DNA of 26,926 nt from Phycisphaerales bacterium UBA2421 (GTDB lineage: Bacteria > Planctomycetota > Phycisphaerae > Tepidisphaerales > Tepidisphaeraceae): positions 1 to 26,926 of the forward strand of contig DDRH01000055.1 of the NCBI GenBank assembly GCA_002343075.1, written 5' to 3'. Both the position numbers and the translations under genes were made by a program. Positions 1 through 6,891 of the stretch are shown here, one piece after another. The notes beneath the pieces were generated by a model. That model ran no database searches. It was not told the origin of the DNA and saw only the letters and a list, made by a program, of their open reading frames with translations. Position 1 is the stretch's first letter; the number at the start of each line of letters is the position of its first letter.

Positions 1-17
1 CACCGCGCAGCGGTTTA

Positions 18-113
18 GTTCAACGATTGCGTTCACTTGCGGGCCGGCTGCAAGGAACGCGGTGTCTCGAAAAACCGTAGTGCCGGCCCGTCAAGTGCAA
101 CGCTTTGTTATGC
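18..113 (-). other. attC recombination site closing the unknown-protein cassette
   Basis: This is an imperfect inverted repeat read on the minus strand. The R'-type box GTTGAAC (plus 18-24) fits GTTRRRY, and the R''-type box is GCATAAC (plus 107-113). The arms 29-48 and 82-103 pair completely except for two unpaired bases, t91 and c98, which lie six bases apart. Extrahelical bases of this kind set strand choice in single-stranded attC sites. The stop codon of the cassette gene (108-110) lies inside the R'' box, as is common in cassettes. Bases 1-17 lie beyond the recombination point and belong to the next cassette, which is cut by the window edge. Confidence 0.85.
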
Positions 114-647
114 CCCAGCCAACGGCCCGTTGTAGGAACCTCCGGTGAACTGGCCCGATCGCAAGTCCAACTCGAAGGGGAGCCAGCAGTCTTCCAATGG
201 GCTCCACGCCTCCCCCGACAATCGCAGTCCCTCGCGCTGAAGCTCACGCATGCCGTCCCATGAGATTCGGCCGCTGCGCCACTGCCAACCGTCTGGGCCA
301 AGTGAGTCGAACCAAAACCCATTCCCGAACACTACGCTGTTCAACTCAGGGAGTTGCAGCGCGACTTCGATCTGGGCGCCGAAGTACTCCCGCTTAGTTC
401 GGTCGTTCGGATCGACGATGTATCCCTGTCCGCCGGAGACAACAAGAAACTCTCGGCCGTTGGGGTGCTGCAATACCTCTTCGAAAGACGACAGGCCGGG
501 CTGAAAATTGCCGACCCAGGGCGCAGACCCATCCGGGTGGAACTTGACGACGCAGCCCTCCCGGTGGCGGCCCTGACCCGTAGCCGTGAACGCCTCGGGC
601 GAATCGCCGTAGGGTGGCAATCCAGGGAGCACATCGAAGGTCGCCAT
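108..647 (-). CDS. Integron cassette gene, unknown 179-aa protein
   Basis: I do not recognise a named function. The product is a soluble-looking 179-aa protein with no signal peptide, membrane segment or zinc motif. It is rich in aromatic residues and glycine, with segments such as WVGNFQPG, GGQGYIVDP and RISWDGMRELQ, suggesting a compact beta-rich fold. The start is placed at the ATG at 647 because AAAGGA lies about nine bases upstream on the minus strand. An in-frame ATG at 668 lies inside the recombination box GTTATGC and would add seven residues. The stop overlaps the downstream attC. The gene is enclosed by two attC sites and points away from intI, so it is a classical mobile cassette, probably transcribed from the array promoter at 897-925. 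Confidence 0.85.
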   Translation of the reverse strand: MATFDVLPGLPPYGDSPEAFTATGQGRHREGCVVKFHPDGSAPWVGNFQPGLSSFEEVLQHPNGREFLVVSGGQGYIVDPNDRTKREYFGAQIEVALQLPELNSVVFGNGFWFDSLGPDGWQWRSGRISWDGMRELQREGLRLSGEAWSPLEDCWLPFELDLRSGQFTGGSYNGPLAGA

Positions 648-664
648 ACGATGCGTCCTTTGGG

Positions 665-763
665 GCATAACGAATCAGCTTCAGTGGTCGGTCGAGCCGA
701 GTACACCTCGCCCGCCACTGAGCACTTTACGCGAGACCGATCCACTGCAAGCGTTGGTTGGGT
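665..763 (-). other. Second attC site, upstream of the cassette gene
   Basis: The minus-strand boxes are ACCCAAC (plus 757-763, fitting RYYYAAC) and GTTATGC (plus 665-671). The arms pair as gctt 678-681 with aagc 749-752, cagtgg 682-687 with ccactg 742-747, and tcggtc 688-693 with gaccga 735-740. The only unpaired bases in the stem are c748 and t741. Their identity, side and six-base spacing equal those in the attC at 18-113, although the arm sequences differ. That pattern is diagnostic of attC sites and argues strongly against a chance hairpin. Confidence 0.82.
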
Positions 764-844
764 CAGCCAAAGCGCGAATACCAACAGCTTTCGTATTTCT
801 CAAGAATCTATCGAGTTCGTGACAGTCGCTTTGGTCGACCCAAC
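672..844 (-). other. Short, apparently ORF-less first cassette
   Basis: Between the presumed attI junction box GTTGGGT (minus strand, plus 838-844) and the attC junction at 665-671 there are only about 170 bp, of which roughly 100 are the attC itself. In the remaining 75 bp I see no open reading frame with a start codon; the TTG-initiated frame at the junction stops after eleven codons. It may be an ORF-less cassette, a cassette that lost its gene by deletion, or an attC lying directly beside attI. Confidence 0.45.
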
Positions 845-896
845 AGTTATTCCCTTGCGCAACCTATCAGGGAACGTCCCTGCAAGCCGTCAGTGG

Positions 897-925
897 ATTG
901 TGTCGTTTAGACGATTCTCTGTCAA
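897..925 (-). promoter_or_regulatory. Candidate cassette-array promoter (Pc)
   Basis: The minus strand shows a perfect -35 hexamer TTGACA (plus 920-925), a 17-bp spacer, and CACAAT (plus 897-902), which matches four of six bases of TATAAT. It points into the cassette array from between intI and attI, the usual position of Pc. Confidence 0.6.
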
Positions 926-947
926 TTAACAGTGAAATTATTGACAG
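919..947. promoter_or_regulatory. Inverted repeat joining divergent -35 boxes, possible operator
   Basis: CTGTCAAT (919-926) is repeated in inverse as ATTGACAG (940-947). The left arm also starts a near-palindrome, CTGTCAATTAACAG (919-932). Each arm contains the TTGACA -35 box of one of the two divergent promoters. A dimeric repressor bound here would cover both. The CTGT...ACAG outline recalls LexA boxes, but the spacing (CTG-N8-CAG) differs from the E. coli site (CTG-N10-CAG), so the regulator is unknown. Confidence 0.45.
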
Positions 948-968
948 CTTGTATCCTTGCGCTAAGTT
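941..968 (+). promoter_or_regulatory. Candidate intI promoter
   Basis: A perfect TTGACA (941-946) is followed after 16 bases by a poor -10 candidate, TAAGTT (963-968). It ends only seven bases before the intI ATG, so a transcript from it would be nearly leaderless. It lies within the shared inverted repeat with the divergent cassette promoter. Confidence 0.35.
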
Positions 969-975
969 AGGACGA

Positions 976-2040
976 ATGAAGGTGCTCGATAGAATTCGAA
1001 GCGTCGCGATGCGCCGGCACCTGGCTAAGGCGACCATCGAACGTTACCAGGCGTGGGTCGCCGATTTTTTGCGGTTTTCGCGTGTGGGTGGGCGTTGGCG
1101 TATGCCAGGGGAGTTGCGGGCGCCGGATGTGGAGGCGTTTCTCACTTACCTCGCACGTGATCGGCGGTTGAGTGCGTCGAGTCAGAACCAGGCGCTGTGC
1201 GCGATCGTGTTTCTTTACAAACAGGTGTTGATTGATGAATTGGGCGACGATCATCTTGGGCGATTCGCTGCCGAGCGGGCTAAGCGGCGCGAGCATATTC
1301 CCACCGTGCTCAGCACGGATGAAGCCGGGTGCGTCATCGCTTCGGTGAAGCCCGGCTCGATGCATCGGCTCATGGTTGAATTGCTCTACGGAACGGGGAT
1401 GCGGGTGATGGAGTGCTGCACGCTGCGCGTACGCGATGTGGACTTGGATCGCGCGCAGATCATCGTGCGGTCGGGGAAAGGGGATAAAGATCGAATCGTC
1501 ATGCTCCCCGCGGCGCTACGCGGCGCGTTGGCCGAGCGGTGCCGGCGGGTGCGTGCCCAGCACGAGCGCGACAAAAAGCGTGGCGGAGGCTTCGTGCCGC
1601 TGCCGGATGTGCTGGACAACAAAGTGCCTTATGCCGAACACGATTGGCGCTGGCAGTTCCTGTTCGGCAGCGCGGTGCTGCGTTTCGGTCCCGGCGGCAA
1701 GGGCTGTCGCTGGCACGCCGACCCCGGCGTGGTCAGCCGGGTGGTGAAGCAGGCGGCGGCGCGGGCCGGCGTGGGCAAACGCGTCACGCCTCATACATTT
1801 CGACATAGTTTCGCAACGCACTTGCTGGAAGCAGGCTACGACATTCGTCAGGTGCAGACCCTGTTGGGCCACGCACACGTGGAAACGACGATGATCTACA
1901 CGCACGTGATGAACAAGCCGGCGATCGCGGTGATCAGTCCACTCGACAGGCTCGGAACGGACCTGCCCGATCGGCGCGCGCCGCTGTCTCCGGATTGGTT
2001 GCGCGGGCAGCAACTGGAACAGATGCCGGTGGCCATCTAA
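976..2040 (+). CDS. intI: Integron integrase (tyrosine recombinase)
   Basis: The 354-aa protein catalyses attI x attC and attC x attC recombination, capturing and shuffling cassettes. An N-terminal core-binding domain spans about residues 1-100 and the catalytic domain about 110-325. All tyrosine-recombinase residues are visible: R143 (GTGMRVME), K168 (SGKGDKDR), H273 and R276 (HTFRHSF), H299 (LLGHAHVE) and Y308 (MIYTHV). The integron-specific insertion between K168 and H273 is present at about 203-230 (GGFVPLPDVLDNK, YAEHDWRWQFLF) and separates IntI from XerC/XerD. The C-terminal SPLDRL after the tyrosine is also typical of IntI. The ATG at 976 gives the usual IntI N-terminus; the frame stays open upstream but that part shows no homology. 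The gene is intact and divergent from the cassettes. Confidence 0.95.
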   Translation: MKVLDRIRSVAMRRHLAKATIERYQAWVADFLRFSRVGGRWRMPGELRAPDVEAFLTYLARDRRLSASSQNQALCAIVFLYKQVLIDELGDDHLGRFAAERAKRREHIPTVLSTDEAGCVIASVKPGSMHRLMVELLYGTGMRVMECCTLRVRDVDLDRAQIIVRSGKGDKDRIVMLPAALRGALAERCRRVRAQHERDKKRGGGFVPLPDVLDNKVPYAEHDWRWQFLFGSAVLRFGPGGKGCRWHADPGVVSRVVKQAAARAGVGKRVTPHTFRHSFATHLLEAGYDIRQVQTLLGHAHVETTMIYTHVMNKPAIAVISPLDRLGTDLPDRRAPLSPDWLRGQQLEQMPVAI

Positions 2041-2308
2041 ATCGGCGGCGGGTTGGCGGGCCGGGTTGGCAAACTGTTTTTCCGAAGGGGCAATGCATTC
2101 ACAAAATTTTTTGCTGGAAAAATGACCTGAAATGGCCGTTTTTGGGCGGCGCGCTGCGCTTCCTGTGCAACGCTGGCGCAACACGGGGGGTAGGGGGAAA
2201 GGATGAATGATGAATTATGAATGATGAATGGAGGAGGACGATGCGCGCTTTGCCTGCGTGCCCGGAAATGCCCGGAAATGCCCGATTTTTGAAAATAGCG
2301 GAAACTAC
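2041..2308. other. Non-coding spacer with short direct repeats
   Basis: I see no convincing gene. At about 2201-2230 the words GATGAATGATGAAT and ATGAATGATGAATGG form a small simple-sequence repeat. At about 2261-2284 the unit CCCGGAAATG is repeated in tandem. These may be scars of past insertions between the integron and the IS remnant. Confidence 0.5.
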
Positions 2309-2640
2309 TTAGTCGGAGAATTTTTCGTTCCGGCGGGGGGAGGCTTGCGTGGGACGAAACGTGGCTTTGATGAAAGTCGGGGGTTTATCGGTTTTTTGTG
2401 TCTGATTTTCTTTCCGCATGATGTGGAGAGTGGAAAGCAGCTTGCGCAGCGCGGTGACGGGAACGACTTTGAAAGGCTAGCCGGCGGCGCAGGCGGTCGG
2501 TGGACTTTTGGATGATGGAATTGAATCCAGTGGCGGTGAAGATGGCCAAGTAAAGGGCCCAGCGGACGGTGGCGCGTCCGCCGAAGATGGTGCGCTTGCC
2601 GCGCAGGGTTCCGGAGTCGCGGTTGACGGCATTACAGGCG
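2309..2640 (-). pseudogene. C-terminal remnant of an IS110-family transposase
   Basis: The minus strand encodes the characteristic C-terminal block of IS110-type DEDD transposases: NRDSGTLRGKR, then GGRATVRWALYLAIFTATGF and NSIIQK. After that the reading frame is lost. The expected continuation (AAG, stop in place of Lys, then PFKVVPVTALRKLLSTLH) resumes in another frame and runs to TAA at 2309-2311. At least one frameshift and one nonsense change are therefore present, and the N-terminal two thirds are missing. The fragment stops within a few bases of the prfB stop codon. It cannot encode an active enzyme. Confidence 0.75.
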
Positions 2641-2647
2641 CAACAAG

Positions 2648-3767
2648 CTACTTATTGCGCGCAGCCTTGCGGCGGCGGAGTTCTGCGTCGATGAATTGGT
2701 CCAGCTCGCCGCGGTCCAGCACACTCTCGACGTCATGCGTCTCGAAGTTCGTGCGATGGTCCTTTACCCGGCGGTCGTCGAGCACATAGGAGCGGATCTG
2801 GCTGCCCCAGGCGATCTGGCCCTTTTCGCCCACGATCGCCTTTAGCTCCGCGTCGCGCTCGGCCTGTTTGAGCAGTTCAAGCTTGCCCTTGAGGATGTTC
2901 ATGGCGAGCCTGCGGTTTTGCTGCTGCGAGCGTTCGACGGAGCAGGTGATGACGATGCCCGTCGGTTTGTGCGTGATTCGCACCGCGGAGGCGACCTTGT
3001 TGACGTTTTGCCCTCCGGGGCCGCTGGCCCTGACGAACGCGAAAATATCCAGATCTGCTTCGGGGATTTCGGTGTCGGAATCGTCGTCGGCAAACTCTGG
3101 GGCGATCTCGAGGGCTGCGAAGCTGGTTTGGCGTTTGCCCTGGGCGTTAAACGGGGAAGGCCGCACGAGTCGATGCACGCCGGCTTCGGCGCGCATATAG
3201 CCAAAAGCGTAGGCCCCGGCCACCCGAAAAGTGGCCGATTTGATGCCGGCCTGCTCGCCGTATTGCCGGTCGACTTCGGAGACGTCCCAGCCGCGCTTTT
3301 CCCAGAAATAGAGGTACTGCCGAGAAAGCATTTCGGCCCAATCCTGCGCCTCAGTCCCGCCGGCGCCGGCCTGGATGGTGACGAAGCAGTTGAGCGGGTC
3401 GGATTTGCCGTCGAGCAGCGCTTGAAGCTCGATCTGTTCACCGCGCGCTTCGAGCGCGGTGACCATTCGATCGGCCTCCTCCATCGAATCCTGATCGCTC
3501 GCCTCGGCTGCAAGCTCCTGAAGCGCCTTGGCGTCTTCGATATCGCGCAGAAGGTTGTCAATCGGCTCGATGGTCGACTTGAGAAGCTTCACCTCGGCAA
3601 CGACGGCCTTGGCGGCGTCCTGGTTATCCCAGAAGCCGGGTTCGCCCATCTTGTTTTCGAGCGTTTTCCGACGGGCGATTTTCTCGGGGAAGTTAAAGAG
3701 AGTCCCGGATTGCAATGATCCGGGCGCTAAGGGTCTGAATGGCTTGCGTGAGGTTCTCGTGCTGCAT
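2648..3767 (-). CDS. prfB: Peptide chain release factor 2, with programmed +1 frameshift
   Basis: RF2 recognises UAA and UGA and releases the peptide at the ribosome. The joined product is 372 aa. The zero frame starts at ATG 3767 (MQHENLTQAI) and after 24 codons meets TAA at 3693-3695. A +1 shift on CTT continues into the main frame (NFPEKIARRK) to the stop at 2648. The anticodon-mimic SPF lies at residues 204-206 and the catalytic GGQ at 251-253, close to the E. coli positions; SPF rather than PxT makes this RF2 and not RF1. Alternatively translation could begin at TTG 3715, but that has no obvious ribosome-binding site and would lose the conserved N-terminal helix. The gene is monocistronic here, with an IS remnant just downstream. 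Confidence 0.93.
3692..3706 (-). promoter_or_regulatory. prfB recoding site CTT TAA C
   Basis: On the minus strand the sequence GGGACTCTCTTTAAC contains the slippery codon CTT, an in-frame TAA and a following C. A purine-rich CGGGA lies a few bases upstream, in about the place of the internal Shine-Dalgarno that stimulates the shift in E. coli. Slipping from CUU to UUU puts AAC in the A site. The stop is UAA, whereas the usual RF2 site has UGA. Confidence 0.85.
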
Positions 3768-4060
3768 GCCAGATATCTAACCGAATTGGGTGCGAGTTGG
3801 AAACGGTTCGCGCGACTTATCGGCCGCGCGATCTACCGGTCGATCGGATTTTTGTGGGCGCCTGAGTGAGTGAGGGGGCGATAATCGCACAGATCGGGGA
3901 TTTGGAAAGCCGTTACCGGAGATAAACCGGAGGGGTGGGGAGGTCGATATAGACAACTGGAGTGAATGCACACGCGCTGTTATCGGGTGAGCGCTGTCGA
4001 GTCGGGATCGGCAGGCCTTGATCGGCGACTGCCTACCGCTTCAGGGAAGTCAGAGACGTC
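3768..4060. other. Intergenic region between divergent prfB and the PilZ-receiver gene
   Basis: About 290 bp hold the upstream regions of both divergent genes. I see no convincing sigma-70-type hexamer pair, tRNA, hairpin terminator or small gene. Confidence 0.4.
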
Positions 4061-5254
4061 ATGAGAAGTAACGAAGCCGCAAAGAACCTCGCCGAGAAGC
4101 CGCGTCTGACCGCCGCCGAGTCGCAACTGGCGATTCAGCAGATGGCCGAGTCGGCGAAGGCACCGCCGGATGCCAAAAATCGGCGTTTGCGGGCAGATTA
4201 CATAGACAAGTCGGTTGTGATTGAGACTGAAGAGGGAGCCGGCCGCAAGTTGCGACAGGTCATGCAGGGCCGCAATCTCAGCTCGCTTGGACTTGCGGCC
4301 ATTCACAGCCAGTTTGTGCATAGCGGGCGGGCTTGCACGATCTATCTCGCGTCACTCGATTCGGGCGCTCCGGTCGCGATCCCAGCGAAGATCGGCCGCT
4401 GCCGTTTTGTGAGTGGGCGCGTGCATGAGGTGGTGATTAAGTTTGATTCTGCGATCGACCTCCGGCAGTTTGTGAAGCTCAATGCCGCCGACACGCGCCG
4501 GTATGTTGCCGAGCGTAAAGCCGATAAGCTTGAAGACTCGGTCGAGCTCGATAGTGAGCCTGGGCGGGCGAGTGGAAATGCACTGGTAATTGAAGATTTT
4601 GAGAGCAGTCGGCAGTTGTTTGCGATGTGGCTGACGAAGCTCGGGCTAAACGTGCAGCAGGCCGATACCGCCGCCGCCGCTGATGCACTTATCGGCAAGC
4701 AATCGTTCGACCTGATCGTGGTCGACGCCGCACTGGCAGGCGAAAGCGAAGGCTTGGCGCTGATTCGCAAGCTGCGCGGTAAGAAACTGTCGACGCCTGT
4801 CATCTGCGTCGGTGCCGACAGCAACCAGGACAGCCGGGGCTTGGCGATGGCGGCCGGGGCGAGCGATTTTCTCGCCAAGCCGTTCGAGAAGGAAGACCTG
4901 CATCATGCAGTCGTCCAACTTCTGCGATCGGATCCGTATGGGCCTCTGCAAACCGCGCCGATTCGCAGTACGCTCACCGGCGATGCCGATGCGGCACCGC
5001 TGCTGGAAAAGTTCGTCGACCAGATTCGCACCCTGGCCGATATGCTTCGCAGCGTTGCCAATAGCGGCGATGTGCCTGGGACGGTCAAGATCTGTCGCCG
5101 ACTGGTCGAAGGCGGCAAGGGATACGGCCTAAACCCCGTGAGCGAAGTTGGGAGCAGTGTGCTCGCGAATGTACAAAAGGACCCGTCGAATGTGGTCCGA
5201 CTTCGTAAAGACGTCGATCGCCTGATTCACGTGCTTAACCGCGTGCAAACCTGA
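4061..5254 (+). CDS. PilZ-like / receiver / degenerate Hpt signalling protein
   Basis: The 397-aa cytoplasmic protein has three parts. Residues about 40-140 resemble a PilZ domain, with the RR pair at 41-42 and the motif RNLSSLG at 71-77, the two elements that bind cyclic di-GMP in PilZ proteins. Residues about 172-290 are a response-regulator receiver with acidic E178/D179, phospho-acceptor D222 and K273. Residues about 305-397 look like a helical Hpt domain, but the expected histidine falls at R346/R347 in the ICRRLVEGGKGYGL segment, so it is probably unable to relay phosphate. No DNA-binding or enzymatic output domain is present. The protein may join a phosphorelay input to c-di-GMP sensing and act through protein contacts. 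It stands alone and converges on the next gene. The PilZ assignment is less certain than the receiver. Confidence 0.8.
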   Translation: MRSNEAAKNLAEKPRLTAAESQLAIQQMAESAKAPPDAKNRRLRADYIDKSVVIETEEGAGRKLRQVMQGRNLSSLGLAAIHSQFVHSGRACTIYLASLDSGAPVAIPAKIGRCRFVSGRVHEVVIKFDSAIDLRQFVKLNAADTRRYVAERKADKLEDSVELDSEPGRASGNALVIEDFESSRQLFAMWLTKLGLNVQQADTAAAADALIGKQSFDLIVVDAALAGESEGLALIRKLRGKKLSTPVICVGADSNQDSRGLAMAAGASDFLAKPFEKEDLHHAVVQLLRSDPYGPLQTAPIRSTLTGDADAAPLLEKFVDQIRTLADMLRSVANSGDVPGTVKICRRLVEGGKGYGLNPVSEVGSSVLANVQKDPSNVVRLRKDVDRLIHVLNRVQT

Positions 5255-5279
5255 CGTTGGCGCGGGGGTTGGGCCGTAG

Positions 5280-5816
5280 TCAATCACCAAGTCCGGGCAA
5301 GACTGGAATGCTCATTCCCTTGGGCGTGGGCGGCGCAGCGGGGGCGGCGAGGGGTGGAATGTCGTCGAGCACAAGTGCCATTGCAATCTCATCGCAGCCG
5401 TGGCGTTTGGGGCAGCGCACGCAATCGCTCCATACCTTCAGCGGGAGCGAGTCTTTCTCAACGACAACAAATCCAAGTTTTTCAAAGAACGCCTGCTCGT
5501 ATGTGAGCGACATCAACTTGCGAATTCCAAGTCGGCGCGCCTCATCTACACACCACCTTGTGAGCTGTTTGCCGATTCCCTTTCCCTGTCGGCCAATCTT
5601 CACTGCCAGCGAGCGCACTTCGGCCAGATCGCCCCAAATGATCGCCAATCCGACACAGCCGACGACGTCGCCATCGATTTCGCAGACCGCGAAGTCGCGC
5701 AGGCTCTCATATAGCTGCGCGTAACTCTTGAACAACATGCGGCCGTGCTCGGCGTGGCTGTTGACGATGTCCTGAATCGCAGGAACGTCGTGTATGGTGG
5801 CGGGGCGGATATTCAT
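5280..5816 (-). CDS. GNAT N-acetyltransferase, ArgA-like
   Basis: The 178-aa protein has a GNAT fold with the acetyl-CoA loop RQGKGIG at about 76-82 after VRSLAVKIG, and the FFEKLGF element at 110-116. The C-terminal stretch VWSDCVRCPKRHGCDEIAM carries three closely spaced cysteines (131, 134, 140). This arrangement is seen in short single-domain acetyltransferases annotated as N-acetylglutamate synthase, the first step of arginine synthesis. No arginine genes are nearby, so the substrate is unproven. ATG 5816 is chosen because homology begins at MNIRPATIHDV; an in-frame upstream extension to 5906 looks unlike the family. The Ala/Pro-rich tail (after about 150) is probably disordered. Confidence 0.82.
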   Translation of the reverse strand: MNIRPATIHDVPAIQDIVNSHAEHGRMLFKSYAQLYESLRDFAVCEIDGDVVGCVGLAIIWGDLAEVRSLAVKIGRQGKGIGKQLTRWCVDEARRLGIRKLMSLTYEQAFFEKLGFVVVEKDSLPLKVWSDCVRCPKRHGCDEIAMALVLDDIPPLAAPAAPPTPKGMSIPVLPGLGD

Positions 5817-5969
5817 TTGATCTACAAATACGAAGCAATCGCCCCGAAGTTCGTTCTGCAAAATGAGCTGATCCTGCGGGGCCAATTCCCAGGCTTCTGG
5901 CCACAATCACGTGCAGACACCTTGCATCGCAAAATTATGCAAACCTATATCAATCGATGAGTTAAGAGA

Positions 5970-6821
5970 CTAGTCGGCGATTGCTACTCCGGAGTTGGTT
6001 TGGTGTTCGCCGTCGATCACCGGGGCGATGGTCGCCTGCGGGTGAAGCTTGCGATGTTCCGGCGGGGCATCTTCGATTTCCAGGTCGCCCTCGGATTCCG
6101 ATTGACTCACCAGCACCTTTTTCTCACGAACCAACTCCAAGATTGCCAGAAATACTCCGATCATCTCACTACGACTCTTCCGGCCTTCCAACAGCGACCG
6201 CAGCGAGAGTTTCGTCTCCCGCTTCAGCCGGTCTTCAATGTCTGCTGCGTGAAGTTCGATCGGCGTCTCGTCGTACTCTACCTCGTGATACTTCGGCTTG
6301 CGGAAACCGATATCCTTCATCAACCTGCTAAAAGTCTCAAGCAAGTCCCACACCTGCACTTCATCCATATCCAGCGGTGGGGGTTCGGTGGTATCGATAT
6401 CGGGCAGCACCGGCACGCGGGGAAACTTCGCCTCGTGCTGGAGTCGATGGCGTTCGAGCAGCGCGGCCTGATCCTTGAATCGTTTGTATTCGAGCAGTTG
6501 CTTCACAAGCTCGTAGCGGGGGTCGGTCAACTGGTCGAGCGAAGCCTGCCCGCCGTCCTTTGCCGCGGTTTCTGGCTTTGGCAGCAGCATCGCCGACTTG
6601 ATTTCCATCAGCGTCGCCGCCATCACCATAAAATCGCCCGCGACGTTGATATCAAGCCCGTGCTCGCGACTGACTTCCCGCAGCTCATGCACATACCGCA
6701 TATATGATTCGGTAATGTGCGAGATTGGAATGTCGTAAATGTCGAGCTCATCGCGCTTCAGCAGGAAAAGCAGCAGATCGAGCGGGCCATTGAAAACATC
6801 AAGTTGTACGCGGTATTCCAA
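5970..6821 (-). CDS. scpA: Segregation and condensation protein A
   Basis: ScpA is the kleisin subunit that bridges SMC heads and, with ScpB, helps condense and segregate the chromosome. The 283-aa protein starts with the hallmark FNGPLDLLLFLLKRDELD (residues about 10-27), which binds the SMC neck. A middle linker and a C-terminal winged-helix segment follow (VFLAILELVREKKVLVSQ, about 230-247). The TTG at 6821 is the start because AAGGAAGG lies five bases upstream and homology begins there. The frame remains open upstream, across the divergent kdsD gene. No scpB or smc is adjacent. The tail after about residue 255 is polar and variable. Confidence 0.93.
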   Translation of the reverse strand: MEYRVQLDVFNGPLDLLLFLLKRDELDIYDIPISHITESYMRYVHELREVSREHGLDINVAGDFMVMAATLMEIKSAMLLPKPETAAKDGGQASLDQLTDPRYELVKQLLEYKRFKDQAALLERHRLQHEAKFPRVPVLPDIDTTEPPPLDMDEVQVWDLLETFSRLMKDIGFRKPKYHEVEYDETPIELHAADIEDRLKRETKLSLRSLLEGRKSRSEMIGVFLAILELVREKKVLVSQSESEGDLEIEDAPPEHRKLHPQATIAPVIDGEHQTNSGVAIAD

Positions 6822-6891
6822 AGGGGCCTTCCTTGGCGGTAAAAGCACTTGGCTTGATCTTAATCCGCGTGATTCGATAATCCAACAGAGA

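Larger units (their letters stand above)
838..975 (-). other. Presumed attI primary insertion site
   Basis: This segment lies between intI and the first attC, where attI sits in classical integrons. The box GTTGGGT on the minus strand (plus 838-844) fits the GTTRRRY core. attI sites have no conserved secondary structure, so the exact limits cannot be read from sequence. The promoter region at 897-968 overlaps this interval. Confidence 0.45.

Noticed and set aside
678..726. Small hairpin gctTcagtgg/ccactgagc
   Set aside because: It is an alternative pairing of the left attC arm; the longer pairing with 735-752 explains the site better and matches the other attC.
341..929. Overlapping open frames on both strands across the attC and attI region
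   Set aside because: They cross recombination sites and the cassette gene in other frames and have no start signals.
3713..3715. TTG as the start of prfB
   Set aside because: There is no ribosome-binding site, and an upstream ATG frame ending in CTT TAA C restores the normal RF2 length by a +1 shift.
2918..3718. 266-codon plus-strand frame opposite prfB
   Set aside because: It is the antisense shadow of prfB, whose SPF and GGQ motifs leave no doubt about the coding strand.
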